DNA from: Armatimonadota bacterium
GTDB taxonomy: Bacteria > Sysuimicrobiota > Sysuimicrobiia > Sysuimicrobiales > Kaftiobacteriaceae
Length of the DNA: 64,000 nt
Assembly (NCBI GenBank): GCA_031459765.1
Contig: JAVKHY010000001.1
Span: forward strand, 62,001 to 126,000
Direction: 5' to 3'
The position numbers and the translations under genes were made by a program. Shown here piece after piece: positions 35,277-44,454 of this stretch. Below the pieces are notes generated by a model. The model was not told where the DNA came from. It worked only from the letters and a program-made list of their open reading frames with translations, and searched no databases. Numbering within the stretch: the first letter of the stretch is position 1; every line of letters begins with the position of its first letter.

Positions 35277-36305
35277 TTAGGCGGGGAGGATCCGAGAGCT
35301 TTCGGCGGTCGGGGGCGGTCGGTCGGGTCCCAGCCGGCCGGGGTCAGGTCGGCCGGGGTCGGGCGGGCTGAGATCCGGCCGGTCACAGACCGGACAGGGA
35401 CGTTCGCAGGGCTCGACATGGATCGTGATGTCCGTCGCTGGCAAAGCCTCCTCGACGTGGCGCTCGAGGTCGTCGCAGAGGGCGTGGGCTTCCCCCACGC
35501 GGAGGACGCGGTGCAGCACCAGGTGCAGGTCCAGGAAGCGCCGCGGGCCCACTTTCCGGGCGCGCAGGGCGTGGTATTCGACGATCTCTCCGCGGTGCTC
35601 GTCCAGGATGCGTCGGACGGCCGCCTCTTCGCCCGGAGGAAGGCTGGTGTCCATCAACCCGCCGACCGCCTGCAGGAAGACCGTACCGCCCATCCGCAGC
35701 ACGTGCAGGGAGACCGCCACGGCGACCGCGGCGTCGACCCGCGGCTGCCGGAAGAACCAGCTGAGGCCGAGCCCGACGAAGACGCCGATCGATGTCAGCA
35801 CGTCGGCCAGCAGGTGTCGGGCGTCCGCCTCCAGGGCGGCGGATTCGACCACCCTTGAGACCTTCAGCAGGAAGCGCGCGGTCAGGTAGTTGGCCGTCGT
35901 CGCGGCGGCCAGCACGGCCAGTCCCCAGTCGAGGTGGCGCAGCGGCAGGGGGCTCAGAAGGCGGAGGACGGCCGTCACCAGGACCCAGCCCCCGGCCAGG
36001 ATGATCATCGCTCCTTCCGTGGCCCCGCTGAGATACTCGGCTTTCCCGTGGCCGTATTGATGGGCCGCATCGGGCGGCCGGGCGGCCACGATGAGGCTGA
36101 GCAGGGCGACGTTGGCCGCCACCACATTGACGACGGATTCGGCCGCATCGGACAGAATGGCCATGGATCCGGTCAGCAGGTAGGCGCCGAACTTGAACAG
36201 CAGGATGGCGACGCCGGCGCTCACCGAGACCAGCGCCGCCCTGACTTGCGGCACACCCATGGGCCCGGCCGCTGGGTTGGTGACGGGCTCCTCCCGAACG
36301 CGCAT
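35277..36305 (-). CDS. Cation diffusion facilitator (CDF) efflux transporter
   Basis: 342 residues. Six membrane helices span about 20-215. Helix 2 carries SDAAESVVN, as in CzrB-like members, and helix 5 carries HLLAD in DARHLLADVLTSIG. A cytoplasmic domain with LDLHLVLHRVLRVGEAHALCDDLE and ITIHVEPCE follows. The tail (about 305-342) is Pro/Asp/Gly-rich with PDPGR repeats after a CERPCPVCD cluster that could bind metal. It exports divalent cations by proton exchange. A possible extended -10 (TGG-TAGACT, ending near 36313) sits just before the ATG. It lies upstream of the metal operon on the same strand. Confidence 0.92.
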   Translation of the reverse strand: MRVREEPVTNPAAGPMGVPQVRAALVSVSAGVAILLFKFGAYLLTGSMAILSDAAESVVNVVAANVALLSLIVAARPPDAAHQYGHGKAEYLSGATEGAMIILAGGWVLVTAVLRLLSPLPLRHLDWGLAVLAAATTANYLTARFLLKVSRVVESAALEADARHLLADVLTSIGVFVGLGLSWFFRQPRVDAAVAVAVSLHVLRMGGTVFLQAVGGLMDTSLPPGEEAAVRRILDEHRGEIVEYHALRARKVGPRRFLDLHLVLHRVLRVGEAHALCDDLERHVEEALPATDITIHVEPCERPCPVCDRPDLSPPDPGRPDPGRLGPDRPPPTAESSRILPA

Positions 36306-36397
36306 CGGTACGAGTCTACCACCGGGAGGGGGGTGCGGCCGTCCCTGCCGGACCGCCGCGAGGAATTCCCCCCGCGGGCGCGAACGAGCACCCCAGC

Positions 36398-38737
36398 ATG
36401 CGACGCCTGCTGGCCTGGCTGCTGGCCGTTGTCCTGCTGGCTGTGGTCGTCGCCGGCGGAGCGGGCACCTATCTGATCATCCGCGCCTTCCCGCGCACGG
36501 AGGGTCTCCTGGCCGTCCCCGGCCTGGAGGAGCCGGTGGAAGTCCTCCGGGACCGCTGGGGTGTTCCGCACCTTGTTGCCCGCAATGCCTACGACCTGTT
36601 CTTCGCCCAGGGGTTCGTGCACGCGCAGGACCGGCTCTGGCAGATGGAGTTCAACCGGCGCGTCGCCTCCGGTCGGCTCTCGGAGATCTTCGGGGCCACG
36701 ACGCTGTCCACCGACCGCTTCCTCCGCACCGTCGGGCTGCGCCGCGCGGCGGAGGCGGAGTGGCCGATCCAGGACGAGGAGGCCAGGGCCGCCGCCCGGG
36801 CCTACGCCGACGGCGTCAACGCCTTCCTCAGGCTGGCCGGCTCCCGGCTTCCGGTGGAGTTCACGCTGCTGCGTTTCCGGCCGGACCCCTGGACGCCGGT
36901 CGATTCGCTGGCCTTCGCAAAGCTGATGGCCTGGGTCCTGTCGGGGAACTGGGAGTCCGAGATCCTCCGCGCCCACCTCGCGGCCCGCTTCGGTCCCGAC
37001 GGCATGCGGGCGCTGATGCCGCCGTACCCTGCGAATCATCCCGTCATTGTCCCCCGCACCGACTTCGCCGACTTCCGCTCGCCGGCCGTCCTGCGCCTGC
37101 TTGAGGCCGCCCCGTCGCGCCGCGGCGTGGGGAGCAACAACTGGGTCGTCTCCTCCGCCCGCACCGACACCGGGGCCCCCCTGCTGGCCAACGATCCGCA
37201 CCTGGAAGCGGGGATGCCCTCCATCTGGTACGAGATGCACCTGCAGGGCGGCGGGTTCAATGTCATCGGCGCCACCTTCCCCGGCACGCCGGGCGTCGTC
37301 ATCGGCCACAACGAGCACATCGCCTGGGGCGTCACCAACGCGGGGCCGGACGTCCAGGATCTCTACATCGAGCGCTTCCATCCTGCCGATCCGACGCGGT
37401 ACCTGTTTCGCGGCCGGTGGGAACGGGCCGCGGTGGTCGAGGAGCGCATCGTGGTCCGGGGCCGGCGGGAACCGGAGGTGTTGACCGTCCGCATCACCCG
37501 CCACGGTCCCGTCCTCAACGCCGTCGTGGAAGGATTGCCGTCGTTTCTGGCCCTGCGCTGGACGGCGCTGACGCCGGGGAAGATCCTCTCCTCCCTGGGC
37601 AGGCTGAACCGGGCCCGCAACTGGCGGGAGTTCCGGGAGGCCCTGCGCGACTGGACGGTCCCCGCGCAGAACTTCGTCTACGCGGACCGGGAGGGCAACA
37701 TCGGCTACCAGCTGCCCGGCCGCATCCCCCTCCGGGCCCGGGGCGACGGCCTGCTGCCCGTCCCCGGATGGACCGGCGAGTACGAGTGGGTCGGCGAGAT
37801 CCCCTTCGACCGGCTGCCGTCGTGGTTCAATCCCGAACGCGGATACCTCGTCACGGCCAACAACCGGATCGTACCGCCGTCGTACCGGTATCTCCTGGGA
37901 TTGGAGTGGGATCCCGGATTCCGCGCGCAGCGCATCGAAGCGATGCTGCGGGAGAAACCCAGGCTCGGCCTGCCGGATTTCCAGCGCATCCAGAACGACC
38001 TCCTCTCGCTTCCGGGCCAGGCCATGGTCCGCGCGCTGGGCACGGTGCGTGTGACGACGGAACCGGGGGCCTGGATGCTGGCGGAACTGCGGGGATGGGA
38101 CGGCGTGCTCAGCCCGGACAGCCGGGCGGCGGCGATCTACGAGGCGGTGCGGGTGACGCTGCCCCGCCTGCTGTTCGCCGATGTGCTCGGCCCCGACCTC
38201 TTCAAACGGTACCTGGACCGGTCGGATGCCTGGATGCTGGCGGTGACCCGCCTGCTCAACGATCCCGCCTCGCCGTGGTGGGCGCCGCGGGGTCGGGACG
38301 CCGTCGTGGTGCAGGCGTTGGAGGAAGCGTACGACATCCTGCGCCACCGGCTGGGCAGCGATCGGACGACCTGGACGTGGGGGCGCCTGCACGTGATGCG
38401 CTTCGAGCATCCCATGGGCCGGGTGCGGGCGCTGTCCTGGATCTTCAACGCCACAGCGCCCCCCACGGGGGGCGACCTCTACACCGTGAACAACGGCGGG
38501 TTCGACGCCACGACCTTCCGGCAGGTGGTGGTCGCCTCGTACCGACAGATCGTCGACCTCGCCGACTTCGACCGCTCCGTCGCCATTCACACCACGGGAC
38601 AGAGCGGGCTCCCCTTCCACAGGCACTACAAAGACTTCGTCCCCCTGTGGGCCCGGGGACAGTACCATCCCCTGGTGTTCTCGCGGACGCGGATCGAGGC
38701 CGAAGTGGCGGGTCGACTCACCCTCCGTCCTCCCTGA
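36398..38737 (+). CDS. Penicillin-acylase-family N-terminal-nucleophile hydrolase
   Basis: 779 residues. An N-terminal anchor (4-30) exports it. The alpha part opens with PVEVLRDRWGVPHLVARNAYDLFFAQGFVHAQDRLWQME. Autocleavage is expected at Gly245-Ser246 in GVGSNNWVV; Ser246 becomes the nucleophile of the beta chain. FNVIGATFPGTPGVVIGHNEHIAWGVTN is the usual beta-chain block. The family cleaves amide-linked acyl groups (beta-lactams, N-acyl homoserine lactones, N-acyl amino acids). Its place before fatty-acid oxidation genes favours a long-chain acyl substrate; that is inference. A short hairpin (38756-38778) follows. Confidence 0.9.
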   Translation: MRRLLAWLLAVVLLAVVVAGGAGTYLIIRAFPRTEGLLAVPGLEEPVEVLRDRWGVPHLVARNAYDLFFAQGFVHAQDRLWQMEFNRRVASGRLSEIFGATTLSTDRFLRTVGLRRAAEAEWPIQDEEARAAARAYADGVNAFLRLAGSRLPVEFTLLRFRPDPWTPVDSLAFAKLMAWVLSGNWESEILRAHLAARFGPDGMRALMPPYPANHPVIVPRTDFADFRSPAVLRLLEAAPSRRGVGSNNWVVSSARTDTGAPLLANDPHLEAGMPSIWYEMHLQGGGFNVIGATFPGTPGVVIGHNEHIAWGVTNAGPDVQDLYIERFHPADPTRYLFRGRWERAAVVEERIVVRGRREPEVLTVRITRHGPVLNAVVEGLPSFLALRWTALTPGKILSSLGRLNRARNWREFREALRDWTVPAQNFVYADREGNIGYQLPGRIPLRARGDGLLPVPGWTGEYEWVGEIPFDRLPSWFNPERGYLVTANNRIVPPSYRYLLGLEWDPGFRAQRIEAMLREKPRLGLPDFQRIQNDLLSLPGQAMVRALGTVRVTTEPGAWMLAELRGWDGVLSPDSRAAAIYEAVRVTLPRLLFADVLGPDLFKRYLDRSDAWMLAVTRLLNDPASPWWAPRGRDAVVVQALEEAYDILRHRLGSDRTTWTWGRLHVMRFEHPMGRVRALSWIFNATAPPTGGDLYTVNNGGFDATTFRQVVVASYRQIVDLADFDRSVAIHTTGQSGLPFHRHYKDFVPLWARGQYHPLVFSRTRIEAEVAGRLTLRPP

Positions 38738-38755
38738 TCGACCGGAATACCGGCG

Positions 38756-38778
38756 CGGCCCGATTCCCCTCCGGGCCG
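38756..38778 (+). terminator. Possible hairpin terminator after the acylase gene
   Basis: CGGCCCG (38756-38762) pairs with CGGGCCG (38772-38778) across a 9-base loop. No U-run follows, so termination would be weak or factor-dependent. Confidence 0.3.
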
Positions 38779-38860
38779 GCACCGCGCTACGCTGGGGCCA
38801 TCGGCAACGTCCCGCGGCGTCCAGGAGTTGTACCCGACCGCGGAGAAGGGGGACCCGTCC

Positions 38861-41251
38861 ATGCGCCGGTTGCGCAGCGCGGCCGTTCTCGGTTCGGGCG
38901 TCATGGGCGCGGCGATCGCCGCGCACCTGGCCAACGCCGGCGTGTCCGTCCTCCTGCTGGACATCGTCCCCACAGAGCTGACGGAGGAGGAGCGCCGACG
39001 CGGGCTGAGCCTGGACGATCCCGGGGTCCGCAACCGCCTCGCCGCCGCGGGCAAGGAGCGCGCGCTGCGGAGTTCCCCCGCCGCGTTCTTCACCCCGGCC
39101 CGGGCCAGCCTGGTCACGGTGGGCAACTTCGAAGACCACCTCCGGGACATCGCCGGCTGCGACTGGGTGATCGAAGCGGTGGTCGAGGATCTGGCAATCA
39201 AGCAGCAGCTGCTGGAGCGCGTCGAGCGGCACTGGCGGGAGGGGACCGTGGTCAGCACGAACACCTCGGGTCTGCCCGTGGCCCAGATCGCCGCGGGACG
39301 CTCGGCGGCCTTTCAGCGGCACTTCCTGGGCACGCATTTCTTCAACCCCCCGCGGTACCTGAAACTGCTCGAGGTCATCCCGCTGCCCCAGACCGACCCG
39401 GCGCTGGCGGCCACCGTCACGGCGTGGGGAGAGCGCCAGCTGGGGAAGGGCGTGGTCTACGCCCACGACCGCCCCAACTTCATCGCCAACCGGATCGGGA
39501 CCTACGGCTTCCGCAAGGCCGTGCAGCTCATGCTCGAACTCGGCCTGACCGTCGAAGAGGTGGACGAACTCACCGGCCCGCTGATCGGCCGGCCGCGCAG
39601 CGCCACCTTCCGCACCACCGATCTGGTCGGGCTGGACACCGTCATCCACGTCTCGGAGAACGCCTACCGCAACCTGCCCGACGACCCGGAGCGCGATATC
39701 TTCCTCGTGCCGCCGCTGTTCCACGAGATGGCCCGACGCGGCTGGCTGGGCGAGAAGAGCGGCGGCGGCTTCTACCGACGGGTGGACGGCGAGATCTACG
39801 CCCTCGACTACACCACGATGGAGTACCGGCCCCGCCGGAAGCCTCAGCTGGCCGGCGTGGAGAGCGCGCGGATGATCGAGGATCCCGCCAGGCGGCTGCG
39901 CCAGCTCCTTTCCCTGCCGGATAAGGCGGGGCAGTTCCTCTGGAAGCTTACCAGCAGCATCCTGGCCTACGCGGCGCGACGCGTCCCCGAGATCGCCGAC
40001 GACATCGTCAACGTGGACCGGGCGATGCGCTGGGGCTTTGCCTGGGATCTGGGGCCCTTCGAGACGTGGGACCTGCTCGGCGTCGGCGAGATCGCCACGC
40101 GGCTGCGGGACGAGGGCCGCGACCTCCCGCCGCTCGTCCAGGAGGTGCTGTCGCAGGGCGACGGCGTCTTCTACCGCACACGGAACGGGACCCGGGAGTA
40201 CTACGACCTCGCCCTGCAGTCCTATCGACCGGTCCCCGAACGGGCCCACGTCCTCTCGCTCTCCACACTCGTGGCCGGCGGGCGCACCGTCCACAGAAAC
40301 CCCGGGGCCAGCCTGATCGATCTCGGCGACGGCATCGCCTGCCTGGAGTTCCACTCCAAGGTCAACGTCATCGGCGAAGACACGCTGCGGATGTTGCAGA
40401 CGGCCCTGGACGAGGTGCGGCGCAACTTCGACGGTCTGGTCATCGGCAACCAGGGCCAGGAGTTCTCCGCCGGCGCCAACCTGATGCTCATGCTGCTCGA
40501 GGCGCAGGAGGGGAACTGGGACGACATCGCCGCTGCGATCCGCATCGGCCAGCGGTTGCATGAGGCCATCCGCTACTTCGAAAAGCCGGTGGTGGCGGCG
40601 CCCTTCAACCGGGCGCTGGCCGGCGGATGTGAGATCTGCCTGCACTGCGCCCGGGTCCAGGCCGCGGCGGAAACCTACATGGGCCTGGTGGAGACCGCCA
40701 TGGGCCTCATTCCCGCCTGGGGCGGCACCACGGAGATGGTGCGCCGGGCGGTCTCCCGTCTGCCCGCCGGCGTCGACGCCGACCTGTTCCCGATGGTCCG
40801 CTTCGCCTTTGAGACCATCGCCCTGGCCAAGGTCTCCACCTCCGCGGAGGAAGCCTTCGCCCTGGGCTATCTGCGCGAGGGTGACGGGATCACCATGAAC
40901 GGCGACCACCTCCTTCACGACGCCAAAGAGGTGTGCCTGTCCCTGGTTCGCACGGGATACCGGCCGCCGCTGCGCCAGACCTTCAGGGTCGTCGGGGAAC
41001 GCGGCCTGGCGGCCATCGAAACCTACCTGTACCTGATGCGCACCGCCGGCCAGATCAGCGACCACGACGCCCACGTCGGGCGGCGATTGGCCTACGTGGT
41101 CTGTGGGGGCCGCGTCCCCTACGGTACCGAGGTGTCGGAAGCGTACATGCACGATCTGGAGCGTGAGGCGTTCATCGGCCTGCTGGGGCATCCCCGCACC
41201 CAGGAGCGGATCCGTCACTTCCTGCAGACGGGCCGCCCCCTTCGCAACTGA
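38861..41251 (+). CDS. fadN: 3-hydroxyacyl-CoA dehydrogenase/enoyl-CoA hydratase FadN
   Basis: 796 residues from ATG 38861; Bacillus FadN is about 789. The NAD-binding start AAVLGSGVMGAAIAAHLANAG (8-28) begins the dehydrogenase part (to about 390), with THFFNPPRYLKLLEVIP and GEKSGGGFY. The hydratase part covers about 480-650: VIGNQGQEFSAGANLMLML, FNRALAGGCEICLHC and VETAMGLIPAWGGTTEMVRRA. This order (dehydrogenase first) is that of FadN, the reverse of FadB. It performs hydration and NAD-linked oxidation in beta-oxidation. fadA and fadE follow, as in the Bacillus fadNAE operon. Confidence 0.94.
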   Translation: MRRLRSAAVLGSGVMGAAIAAHLANAGVSVLLLDIVPTELTEEERRRGLSLDDPGVRNRLAAAGKERALRSSPAAFFTPARASLVTVGNFEDHLRDIAGCDWVIEAVVEDLAIKQQLLERVERHWREGTVVSTNTSGLPVAQIAAGRSAAFQRHFLGTHFFNPPRYLKLLEVIPLPQTDPALAATVTAWGERQLGKGVVYAHDRPNFIANRIGTYGFRKAVQLMLELGLTVEEVDELTGPLIGRPRSATFRTTDLVGLDTVIHVSENAYRNLPDDPERDIFLVPPLFHEMARRGWLGEKSGGGFYRRVDGEIYALDYTTMEYRPRRKPQLAGVESARMIEDPARRLRQLLSLPDKAGQFLWKLTSSILAYAARRVPEIADDIVNVDRAMRWGFAWDLGPFETWDLLGVGEIATRLRDEGRDLPPLVQEVLSQGDGVFYRTRNGTREYYDLALQSYRPVPERAHVLSLSTLVAGGRTVHRNPGASLIDLGDGIACLEFHSKVNVIGEDTLRMLQTALDEVRRNFDGLVIGNQGQEFSAGANLMLMLLEAQEGNWDDIAAAIRIGQRLHEAIRYFEKPVVAAPFNRALAGGCEICLHCARVQAAAETYMGLVETAMGLIPAWGGTTEMVRRAVSRLPAGVDADLFPMVRFAFETIALAKVSTSAEEAFALGYLREGDGITMNGDHLLHDAKEVCLSLVRTGYRPPLRQTFRVVGERGLAAIETYLYLMRTAGQISDHDAHVGRRLAYVVCGGRVPYGTEVSEAYMHDLEREAFIGLLGHPRTQERIRHFLQTGRPLRN

Positions 41252-41469
41252 ACCCTCTCCCCGGCCCTCGCGCGGGCCGAGGCGGCGACCACGATGAGCG
41301 GGCATCGCACCGGCGCCGTGACGTTGTTCTTCAAGGCCGTCGCCTTCGCTCTGGGGCGATAGCGGAGGGGTTAGAATAACGGCAGGAAGTCTCGGATCCA
41401 GGAGGCCGACACGGCGAATCCCGTTCCAGCCATCCTTCGTCTCAGCCACACCCCGCAGGAGGTGCCCTC
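41252..41469 (+). other. Spacer between fadN and fadA
   Basis: 218 bp. It contains a 6-bp GC hairpin (41262-41279), a 22-codon reading frame (41294-41362) with no support beyond being open, and TAGAAT at 41372-41377 as a possible -10 with no clear -35. fadA may have its own weak promoter here. Confidence 0.35.
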
Positions 41470-42654
41470 ATGCGACAGGCGGTCATCGTATCCGCGGTGC
41501 GAACGGCCGTGGGGAAAGCGCCGCGGGGCACGCTCAAGGACACCCGCCCCGACGAAATGGCCGCGGCGGCCGTCGCCGAGGCGGTCCGCCGCGTCCGGGG
41601 GCTGGAGCCGGCCCAGGTGGACGACGTCATCCTGGGCTGCGCCCTGCCGGAGGCGGAGCAGGGACTGAATGTGGCGCGCATCGCGGCGCTGCGCGCCGGC
41701 CTTCCCCACACCGTGCCCGGGCAGACCGTGAACCGGTTCTGCTCCTCGGGATTGCAGGCCATCGCCATTGCGGCCGAACACATCATGGCCGGCTTCGCCG
41801 ACGTCGTCGTCGCCGGCGGGACGGAGAGCATGAGCCTGATGCCGGGGCAGACCGGCCACACCTTCGCCCCGAACCCGCACCTGGTGGAGCATTGGCCCGA
41901 AGTGTTCACCTCTATGGGGCTGACGGCGGAGAACGTGGCGCGGCAGTTCGGCATCAGCCGCGAGGACCAGGACGCCTACGCCCTGCGCAGCCACCTCCGC
42001 GCGGCGGAAGCCATCCGCGGCGCGCGGTTCGCCGACGAGATCGTGCCCCTGGTGGTGAAGCGGTGGGAGTCCGACGGCGAAGGACGCCCCAGGGCCCAGG
42101 AGATCGTCTTCCAGACCGACGAAGGCGTGCGCTTCGACACCTCCCTCGAGGCGCTGGCCAAGCTCAAACCGGTCTTCGCCAGGGAGGGCACGGTCACGGC
42201 CGGCAACTCCTCGCAGACCAGCGACGGGGCGGCGGCGGTGGTCGTCATGTCGGACGAACGGGCCAGCCGGCTAGGACTCGAGCCGCTGGGAGTCTTCCGC
42301 TCCTTCGCCGTCGCCGGTGTGCCGCCGGAGATCATGGGCATCGGCCCGGTGGAAGCGGTGCCCAAGGCCCTCAGGCTGGCCGGTCTGAAACTGGACGACG
42401 TCGATCTGATCGAGCTGAACGAGGCCTTCGCCGCGCAGACCCTCGCCGTGATCCGACAGCTGGGTCTCGACGAGGAAAAGGTCAACGTCAACGGCGGGGC
42501 GATCGCCCTCGGCCATCCCCTGGGATGCACGGGGGCGAAGCTGACGGCAACCCTGCTCTACGAGATGGCCCGCCGCCGCAGCCGCTACGGCCTGGTCACG
42601 ATGTGCATCGGTGGCGGGATGGGCGCCGCGGGCGTCTTCGAACGGCCCCACTGA
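41470..42654 (+). CDS. fadA: Acetyl-CoA acyltransferase (3-ketoacyl-CoA thiolase)
   Basis: 394 residues. The acylated Cys91 is in [21 protein letters not shown]. The active-site His lies in [13 protein letters not shown] and the second Cys in [48 protein letters not shown] is a full thiolase signature. It is a degradative thiolase releasing acetyl-CoA at the end of each beta-oxidation round. GGAGG precedes the ATG. fadE follows after 25 bases. Confidence 0.95.
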   Translation: MRQAVIVSAVRTAVGKAPRGTLKDTRPDEMAAAAVAEAVRRVRGLEPAQVDDVILGCALPEAEQGLNVARIAALRAGLPHTVPGQTVNRFCSSGLQAIAIAAEHIMAGFADVVVAGGTESMSLMPGQTGHTFAPNPHLVEHWPEVFTSMGLTAENVARQFGISREDQDAYALRSHLRAAEAIRGARFADEIVPLVVKRWESDGEGRPRAQEIVFQTDEGVRFDTSLEALAKLKPVFAREGTVTAGNSSQTSDGAAAVVVMSDERASRLGLEPLGVFRSFAVAGVPPEIMGIGPVEAVPKALRLAGLKLDDVDLIELNEAFAAQTLAVIRQLGLDEEKVNVNGGAIALGHPLGCTGAKLTATLLYEMARRRSRYGLVTMCIGGGMGAAGVFERPH

Positions 42655-42679
42655 CTCTGACATCCGGAGGAGGCGCGAG

Positions 42680-44452
42680 ATGGACGCGAAGGCAGTCACC
42701 GCCCCCGTCGCGGGCGGAGGGTTCCTGATCGGGGAGACGGCTCCGGCCGAGGTGTTCACGCCGGAGGATCTGAACGAAGAGCAGCGGATGGTCCGCCAGA
42801 GCGTCCGGGAGTTCGCCGAGCGGGAGCTGGTGCCCAACCTCAACCGCCTCGAGGAGAAGGACTGGGACCTGACGCGCCGCCTGTTCCGCACCCTGGGCGA
42901 GATGGGCATCCTCGGCATCGAGGTGCCCGCGGCCTACGGCGGCTCGGAACTGGACAAGATCACCGCCACCGTCGTGGCGGAAGAACTTTCCTACGGCTCC
43001 TTCGGCGTCAGCTACGGCGCACACACCGGGATCGGCATGGAGCCCATCATCTTCTTTGGCACCGACCTGCAGCGTCAGCGCTACCTGCCGAAGATGATCC
43101 GCGCCGAGCTGATCGGCGCCTACGCCCTCACCGAGCCCACCGCCGGTTCGGACGCCATGTCCATCCGCACCAGAGCCGTCCGGGCGCCGGACGGCGGCTG
43201 GATCCTAAACGGCACGAAGCAGTTCATCACCAACGCCGCGTTTGCCGACATCTTCACCGTCTTCGCCAAGGTGGACGGCGAGCACCACACCGCCTTCCTG
43301 GTGGAGCGCGGCTCCCCCGGCTTCACGGTCGGCGAGGAGGAGCACAAGATGGGCATCCGCGGCTCCTCCACGGCCTCGCTCTTCCTGGAGAACGTGCACC
43401 TACCCCCCGACCACCTCCTGGGCGAGGTGGGGCAGGGCTTCAAGATCGCGATGAACATCCTGAACATGGGCCGCTTCAAGCTGGCCGCGGCGCTGGTCGG
43501 GGCCTGCCGCCATATCCTGCCCCAGGCCGTGGCCTACGCCGTGGAGCGGCAGCAGTTCGGCCGATCGCTGAGTTCCTTCGGGCTGATCAAGGCCAAGATC
43601 GCGGAGATGGCCATCCGCACCTACGTCGCCGAGTCCATGGTCTACCGCACCGCGGGGCTGATCAACAACGCCCTGGGCGGTGTCCACGGCGATCCTCAGG
43701 AAGCGATGCGCGCCCTGGAAGAGTACGCCGTGGAGTGCGCCGTCAACAAGGTGTTCGCCTCGGAGGTCTTGGACTTCGTCACCGACGAGACCGTCCAGAT
43801 CTTCGGCGGCTACGGCTTCATCGAGGAGTACCCGGCGGCCCGGGCCTATCGCGACGCCCGCATCAACCGCCTCTTCGAAGGAACCAGCGAGATCAACCGC
43901 CTGCTCACCACCGGCATGCTGCTGCGCCGGGCGCAGCGCGGCCGGCTGGGGCTGATCCCGGCGGCGATGGCCGTGGCCCAGGAACTCACGGCCCCGGCCC
44001 TGGGCGAGTCTTTGGAGACGGGACTGCTGGCGGAGGAACGGCGTCTGGTGGCCATGGTGAAAAAGGCCGCGCTGTTCGCCGCCGGGGCGGCGGTGCAGAA
44101 GTACCTGGAGGCGATCGAGGAGCAACAGGAAGTGCTGGCGGCGATCGCCGACATGGTCATCGAAACCTTCGCCATGGAGAGCGGGCTGCTGCGCGCCCTG
44201 AAGGCGGTGCAGCGGGACGGCGAGGCGGCGGCGGCCACCAAGATGGCCATGATCCAAACCTACATCAACGATGCGATCCCGCGGGTGGACGCCTGGGCGA
44301 AGACGGTCCTGGCCGCGGTCGAGGAAGGGGACACCCTGCGCACCGCCCTGGCCGGCCTGCGGCGGTTCCTGCGCCACACGCCGGTGAACACCGTGACCCT
44401 GCGCCGGCAGATCGCCGACCGTCAGATCAGCGCGGGGCAGTACGTGAGCTGA
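42680..44452 (+). CDS. fadE: Acyl-CoA dehydrogenase FadE
   Basis: 590 residues from ATG 42680, with GGAGGAGG seven bases upstream; Bacillus FadE is about 594. The FAD acyl-CoA dehydrogenase core (about 35-410) shows YALTEPTAGSDAMSIRTRA, KQFITNAAFADIFTVFAKV and FGGYGFIEEYPAARAYRDARINRLFEGTSEINRLL, where the Glu in FEGTSEIN is the catalytic-base region. A further helical domain (about 415-590), absent from short acyl-CoA dehydrogenases, marks the FadE/VLCAD-like long form. It makes trans-2-enoyl-CoA. The next gene starts two bases after its stop. Confidence 0.94.
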   Translation: MDAKAVTAPVAGGGFLIGETAPAEVFTPEDLNEEQRMVRQSVREFAERELVPNLNRLEEKDWDLTRRLFRTLGEMGILGIEVPAAYGGSELDKITATVVAEELSYGSFGVSYGAHTGIGMEPIIFFGTDLQRQRYLPKMIRAELIGAYALTEPTAGSDAMSIRTRAVRAPDGGWILNGTKQFITNAAFADIFTVFAKVDGEHHTAFLVERGSPGFTVGEEEHKMGIRGSSTASLFLENVHLPPDHLLGEVGQGFKIAMNILNMGRFKLAAALVGACRHILPQAVAYAVERQQFGRSLSSFGLIKAKIAEMAIRTYVAESMVYRTAGLINNALGGVHGDPQEAMRALEEYAVECAVNKVFASEVLDFVTDETVQIFGGYGFIEEYPAARAYRDARINRLFEGTSEINRLLTTGMLLRRAQRGRLGLIPAAMAVAQELTAPALGESLETGLLAEERRLVAMVKKAALFAAGAAVQKYLEAIEEQQEVLAAIADMVIETFAMESGLLRALKAVQRDGEAAAATKMAMIQTYINDAIPRVDAWAKTVLAAVEEGDTLRTALAGLRRFLRHTPVNTVTLRRQIADRQISAGQYVS

Positions 44453-44454
44453 CC

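Noticed and set aside
35320-35375. Short tandem repeat in intergenic DNA
   Set aside because: The repeated GGTCGGGCC-like units lie inside the CDF gene and encode its Pro/Asp/Gly-rich tail.
36221-41449. A 1742-codon open frame on the minus strand
   Set aside because: It lies antisense to the acylase and fadN genes, which have clear motifs. Long antisense frames are usual in GC-rich DNA with strong third-position bias, and this one shows no domain.
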